Notes under the pieces: model-generated
Databases searched by the model: none
Told to the model about the DNA's origin: nothing
Seen by the model: the letters and a program-made list of their open reading frames with translations, nothing else
Program-made: the position numbers and the translations under genes
Origin: Sinorhizobium meliloti
GTDB lineage: Bacteria > Pseudomonadota > Alphaproteobacteria > Rhizobiales > Rhizobiaceae
Length of the DNA: 64,000 nucleotides
Direction: 5' to 3'
Assembly: GCF_035610345.1 (NCBI RefSeq)
Contig: NZ_CP141212.1
Span: 1,865,976-1,929,975 of the forward strand
Shown: piece after piece, positions 61,343-64,000 of the stretch
Position numbering within the stretch: position 1 is the first letter of the stretch
Layout: each line of letters begins with the position of its first letter

Positions 61343-62734
61343 TCAGCCGACCCTCTCTCCGTTCCTCACGCGATAGCTCGGCTGATACATCGTGACGAGC
61401 TCCTCCGCCGCCGTCGGGTGAACCGCCATCGTCCGGTCGAAATCGTCCTTCGTGCAGCCGGCCTTCAGCGAAATCCCCAACAACTGCGCCATCTCGCCCG
61501 CATCATGGCCGAGAATATGCGCCCCGACGACCTTGCGGTCAGAGGCATTGACGACGAGCTTCATGATCGTCTTCTCCTTACGGCCGGAGAGCGTCGCTTT
61601 CATCGGCCGGAACTCGGCGCGATAGACCTCGATCTCTTGGAATTTCCGGGCCGCTTCCTCTTCCGTGATCCCGACCGTGCCGATCTCGGGTTGCGAGAAG
61701 ACGGCAGTCGCGATCAGGTCGTGGTCCGGCGAGGTCGGATTGTTCTTGTATTCCGTCTCGATGAAGCACATGGCCTCGTGGATCGCCACCGGGGTCAGCT
61801 GCACGCGATCGGTCACATCGCCGAGTGCGTAGATCCCCGGCGTGCTCGTGCGCGAAAAGGCGTCGACGATGATTGCACCGAGCTCATTGGTCCTGACGCC
61901 GGCGGCCTCAAGCCCGAGACCCGTCGTGTTCGGCACACGACCGAGCGCCAGCATCACCTGGTCGGCGACGATCTCACCATGTTTCATCGTCGTGGCCACC
62001 CGCCGCCCGTCCGCATCCGCCGACACCGACTGAATGATGTCCTCGCAGAGGATGCGGATTCCCTTCTCCTCCATGGCTGCGTGCAGACCACGCCGCATAT
62101 CCTGATCGAAGCGGGCCAAAATTTCCTTCCCGCGGTAGATCAGCGTCGTTTTCACGCCCAGCCCGTGGAAGATATTGGCGAATTCCACGGCGATGTAGCC
62201 GCCGCCGGCAATGAGGATCGATTCCGGCAGCGCCGGAAGATCGAAGGCTTCGTTGGAGGTGATGCACAGTTCATGGCCCGGCAGCGCGTCATGCGGACTC
62301 GGATGCCCCCCGACCGCGATAACGATGCGCTCCGCGGTGACGGTCTTGCCGCTAGCAAGCAGCTTCACGGTGTTCGGACCGGCGAGTTCGGCGCGCGTAT
62401 CCAGGATCTCGGCGCCGGCATTCGCCAGGCCCTTACGGTAAAGACCCTCCAGCCGGGCGATTTCCTGTTCCTTCGCGGCAACGAGCTTGGCCCAATCGAA
62501 ACGGCTCTCGCCGACGACCCAGCCGAAGCCGGCGGCATCTTCGAAATGTTCCGCAAACTGCGAGGCATAGACATAAAGCTTCTTCGGTACACAGCCGCGG
62601 ATGACGCACGTCCCGCCGTAACGGAACTCCTCGGCGATCGCCACCTTCTTGCCGAGCGCCGCAGCCAGCCGCCCGCTTCTCACGCCACCCGAACCGCCGC
62701 CGATCACGAAGAGGTCATAGTCGAAAGCGCTCAT
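61343..62734 (-). CDS. gor: Glutathione-disulphide reductase
   Basis: This 463-residue flavoprotein has the FAD motif VIGGGSGGVRSGR, redox-active C43 and C48 in GGTCVIRGCVPKK, and the NADPH fold AGGGYIAVEFAN. The C-terminal HPTAAEELVTM carries the catalytic histidine. It reduces GSSG with NADPH. The start at ATG 62734 has AGGAG 7 nt upstream; 23 further in-frame codons upstream lack support. It lies downstream of the DUF2059 gene, from which it is separated by a terminator. Confidence 0.95.
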   Translation of the reverse strand: MSAFDYDLFVIGGGSGGVRSGRLAAALGKKVAIAEEFRYGGTCVIRGCVPKKLYVYASQFAEHFEDAAGFGWVVGESRFDWAKLVAAKEQEIARLEGLYRKGLANAGAEILDTRAELAGPNTVKLLASGKTVTAERIVIAVGGHPSPHDALPGHELCITSNEAFDLPALPESILIAGGGYIAVEFANIFHGLGVKTTLIYRGKEILARFDQDMRRGLHAAMEEKGIRILCEDIIQSVSADADGRRVATTMKHGEIVADQVMLALGRVPNTTGLGLEAAGVRTNELGAIIVDAFSRTSTPGIYALGDVTDRVQLTPVAIHEAMCFIETEYKNNPTSPDHDLIATAVFSQPEIGTVGITEEEAARKFQEIEVYRAEFRPMKATLSGRKEKTIMKLVVNASDRKVVGAHILGHDAGEMAQLLGISLKAGCTKDDFDRTMAVHPTAAEELVTMYQPSYRVRNGERVG

Positions 62735-62842
62735 GGGAACTCCTGCAGGAAGTGAAATGTCGAATAGGCCGTCGGCCGGGAGACGTCGGGCTGGAAAGCG
62801 CAAACGGAGTCGCCTTTCGCCCCTGATATAGTATTGCGGCGC

Positions 62843-62873
62843 AAAAAAAGAAAAGCCCGGATCGCTCCGGGCT
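62843..62873 (-). terminator. Intrinsic terminator after the DUF2059 gene
   Basis: AGCCCGG-AGCGAT-CCGGGCT (62854-62873) on the minus strand is followed by TTTTC and seven T residues. It separates the DUF2059 gene from gor. Confidence 0.88.
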
Positions 62874-62934
62874 CCTGTCTTGCGGTTAAACTCGTGCCGT
62901 CAGGTGGCGGCCAGACCGCCGGTTCGACCCGTCG

Positions 62935-63477
62935 TTATTGCGCAGGCGCCGCGGTGCCGGCATTTGCCGCCGGCGCATTGCCGATCTTCTCGTCGAGCGA
63001 CTTCGTCGCTTCGCTGGTCAGGTCGCGCGAAACGCCGGCAGCCCAGATGTCGGCGGCCTTCAGCATCTCACGCGAGGCGATCGGGCCGTCGTTCAGAAGC
63101 TTCTTGCCCGCGGTCGAGTTGTAGAAGTCGGCGATGGCGTTCAGTTCTTCGACGGTGAAGGTCTTCGCGTAGATGGTGGCGGCTTCGCGCTCCAGATCCG
63201 AACGCCGTCCGGCGAGGCTGAGCGCCTTCTCGTCCACGGTCGCGGTGATCAGTTCCTGATGGTTCGGCGAAGCCTGAATGAGGGTGTTCTTCAGGCGTTC
63301 GGCGAGGTTCGGCAGAATGTTGTCGAAGCTGTTGGTCACGCCGAGCGCGGCGATCGTCGCACGCGCAGCCTTGATCTGATCTTCCGTCACGTCCTGCGCC
63401 CGTACCGCCGGAACCGCAACCGAAACGAGGATCGCAGCAGTAGCGAAAGTGCGGGCAAGACCTGCGAATTTGTTCAT
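62935..63477 (-). CDS. DUF2059-domain secreted protein
   Basis: This 180-residue protein has a signal peptide (about 1-27, cut after VRAQ) and a helical DUF2059 domain, whose typical core is KTFTVEELNAIADFYNSTAGKKLL. The family is periplasmic and of unknown function. The C-terminus is Ala/Pro-rich. It lies between rpiA and gor on the same strand, 111 bp after rpiA, and has its own terminator. Confidence 0.85.
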   Translation of the reverse strand: MNKFAGLARTFATAAILVSVAVPAVRAQDVTEDQIKAARATIAALGVTNSFDNILPNLAERLKNTLIQASPNHQELITATVDEKALSLAGRRSDLEREAATIYAKTFTVEELNAIADFYNSTAGKKLLNDGPIASREMLKAADIWAAGVSRDLTSEATKSLDEKIGNAPAANAGTAAPAQ

Positions 63478-63588
63478 ATTTTTCCATGCTCCTGTGTTGG
63501 CACCTGCCGCCCGGCCGATAGCCGCCGCCTGGCTGACCTGTGCAAAAGTCTGTCTCTCGATACGCCCCGCGCCGTTGGCCGGAGCGGT

Positions 63589-64000
63589 TCAAGAGGCCGT
63601 AAGCGTGCGCGCTCCCTCAGGACCGGCAATGATCGCCATCGACGCCATTTCTATGAAAAGCCCGTGCTCGACGACGCCCGGGATGGCGTTCAGCTCCACC
63701 GCGAGCGCATCTGCATCAGGAATACGGCCAAAAGATGCGTCGAGAATGAGGTGTCCGCCATCGGTCGTGAAGGCTCCGTCGCCGGAGGATCGCACGATGA
63801 TGTCTCCTGCCAGACCCAGACGCGAAGCGGTCTTCTCGATCGCGAGCCTCGTGGCGACCTGGCCGAAAGAATTGATCTCGATCGGCAGTTTGAAAGCGCC
63901 GAGCACGTCCACGACCTTCGATTCGTCAGCGATGACGATCATCCGCGCCGAGGCGCTCGCGACGATCTTCTCGCGCAGCAACGCGCCACCGCCACCCTTG
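63589..64000 (-). CDS. rpiA: Ribose-5-phosphate isomerase A, C-terminal part (runs off the window)
   Basis: The visible 137 residues begin with [14 protein letters not shown], the RpiA signature containing the catalytic region, and run to a normal C-terminus. Other conserved phrases are VIADESKVV and LPIEINSFG. The enzyme interconverts ribose-5-phosphate and ribulose-5-phosphate in the pentose phosphate pathway. The N-terminal part, about 90 residues, lies beyond the right edge. Confidence 0.95.
   Translation of the reverse strand, partial: KGGGGALLREKIVASASARMIVIADESKVVDVLGAFKLPIEINSFGQVATRLAIEKTASRLGLAGDIIVRSSGDGAFTTDGGHLILDASFGRIPDADALAVELNAIPGVVEHGLFIEMASMAIIAGPEGARTLTAS

Overview
The window looks like a piece of a Sinorhizobium/Ensifer chromosome, close to S. 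meliloti or S. medicae. The base composition is GC-rich. The strongest marker is the block dme (NAD-type malic enzyme) - sinR - sinI (LuxR/LuxI long-chain acyl-homoserine-lactone system) - bluB. It is supported by fbcF-fbcB-fbcC (cytochrome bc1), a growth-pole-ring protein (GPR/RgsE class) found in Rhizobiales, and rhizobial intergenic repeats. Most of the window is core housekeeping DNA. Accessory DNA is limited to one IS481-family element and two clusters of a mosaic repeat.

Layout. 1-3.0 kb: 5' part of cckA, a FliO-like gene and dksA, with a bidirectional terminator between the last two. 3.4-7.3 kb: SixA-type phosphatase, the YcjX/YcjF pair and a secreted protein. 7.4-9.1 kb: folP-folB-folK. 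9.3-11.5 kb: DUF922 protein, a candidate small RNA, a 2Fe-2S ferredoxin, a rhizobial repeat and an Hpt protein. 12.0-18.3 kb: one 2,094-codon gene for a membrane-anchored coiled-coil GPR/RgsE homologue with internal tandem duplications. 18.4-20.5 kb: repeat cluster interrupted by the IS. 20.8-23.5 kb: cytochrome bc1 operon. 23.9-27.9 kb: two half-size ABC exporters with a possible leader peptide. 28.2-31.4 kb: trmL, FMN reductase/soxR divergon, MFS transporter and a small conserved gene. 31.6-37.1 kb: hemF, a BON protein and an Mla-type lipid-transport operon. 37.3-40.4 kb: dipeptide epimerase-family enzyme, a frameshifted MFS gene and an LpxH-like phosphatase. 40.6-44.7 kb: dme, sinR, sinI. 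44.9-47.7 kb: DUF2865 protein, second repeat cluster, and bluB behind a cobalamin riboswitch. 47.8-51.0 kb: SDR, phytanoyl-CoA-dioxygenase-like protein and a divergent LacI regulator. 51.0-55.7 kb: TolB-like protein, nadE and an LTA-synthase-family phosphoglycerol transferase. 56.0-59.2 kb: TadE/TadG and a probable DNA-binding protein. 59.2-64.0 kb: GFA protein, class II DAHP synthase, gor, DUF2059 protein and the 3' part of rpiA.

Regulation visible in sequence includes a soxbox inside a 19-bp promoter spacer between soxR and an FMN reductase, a lux-box-like palindrome before sinI, a B12 riboswitch before bluB, a perfect TTAA-N7-TTAA (CtrA-type) site before dksA, and several clear intrinsic terminators. 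The most interesting unexplained structures are: the repeat family, in which a four-hairpin module is joined to decayed GIY-YIG nuclease gene fragments; the C-rich-loop small RNA candidate near 10.4 kb; and the 18-codon leader frame before the ABC exporters. I found no rRNA, tRNA, CRISPR array or prophage.
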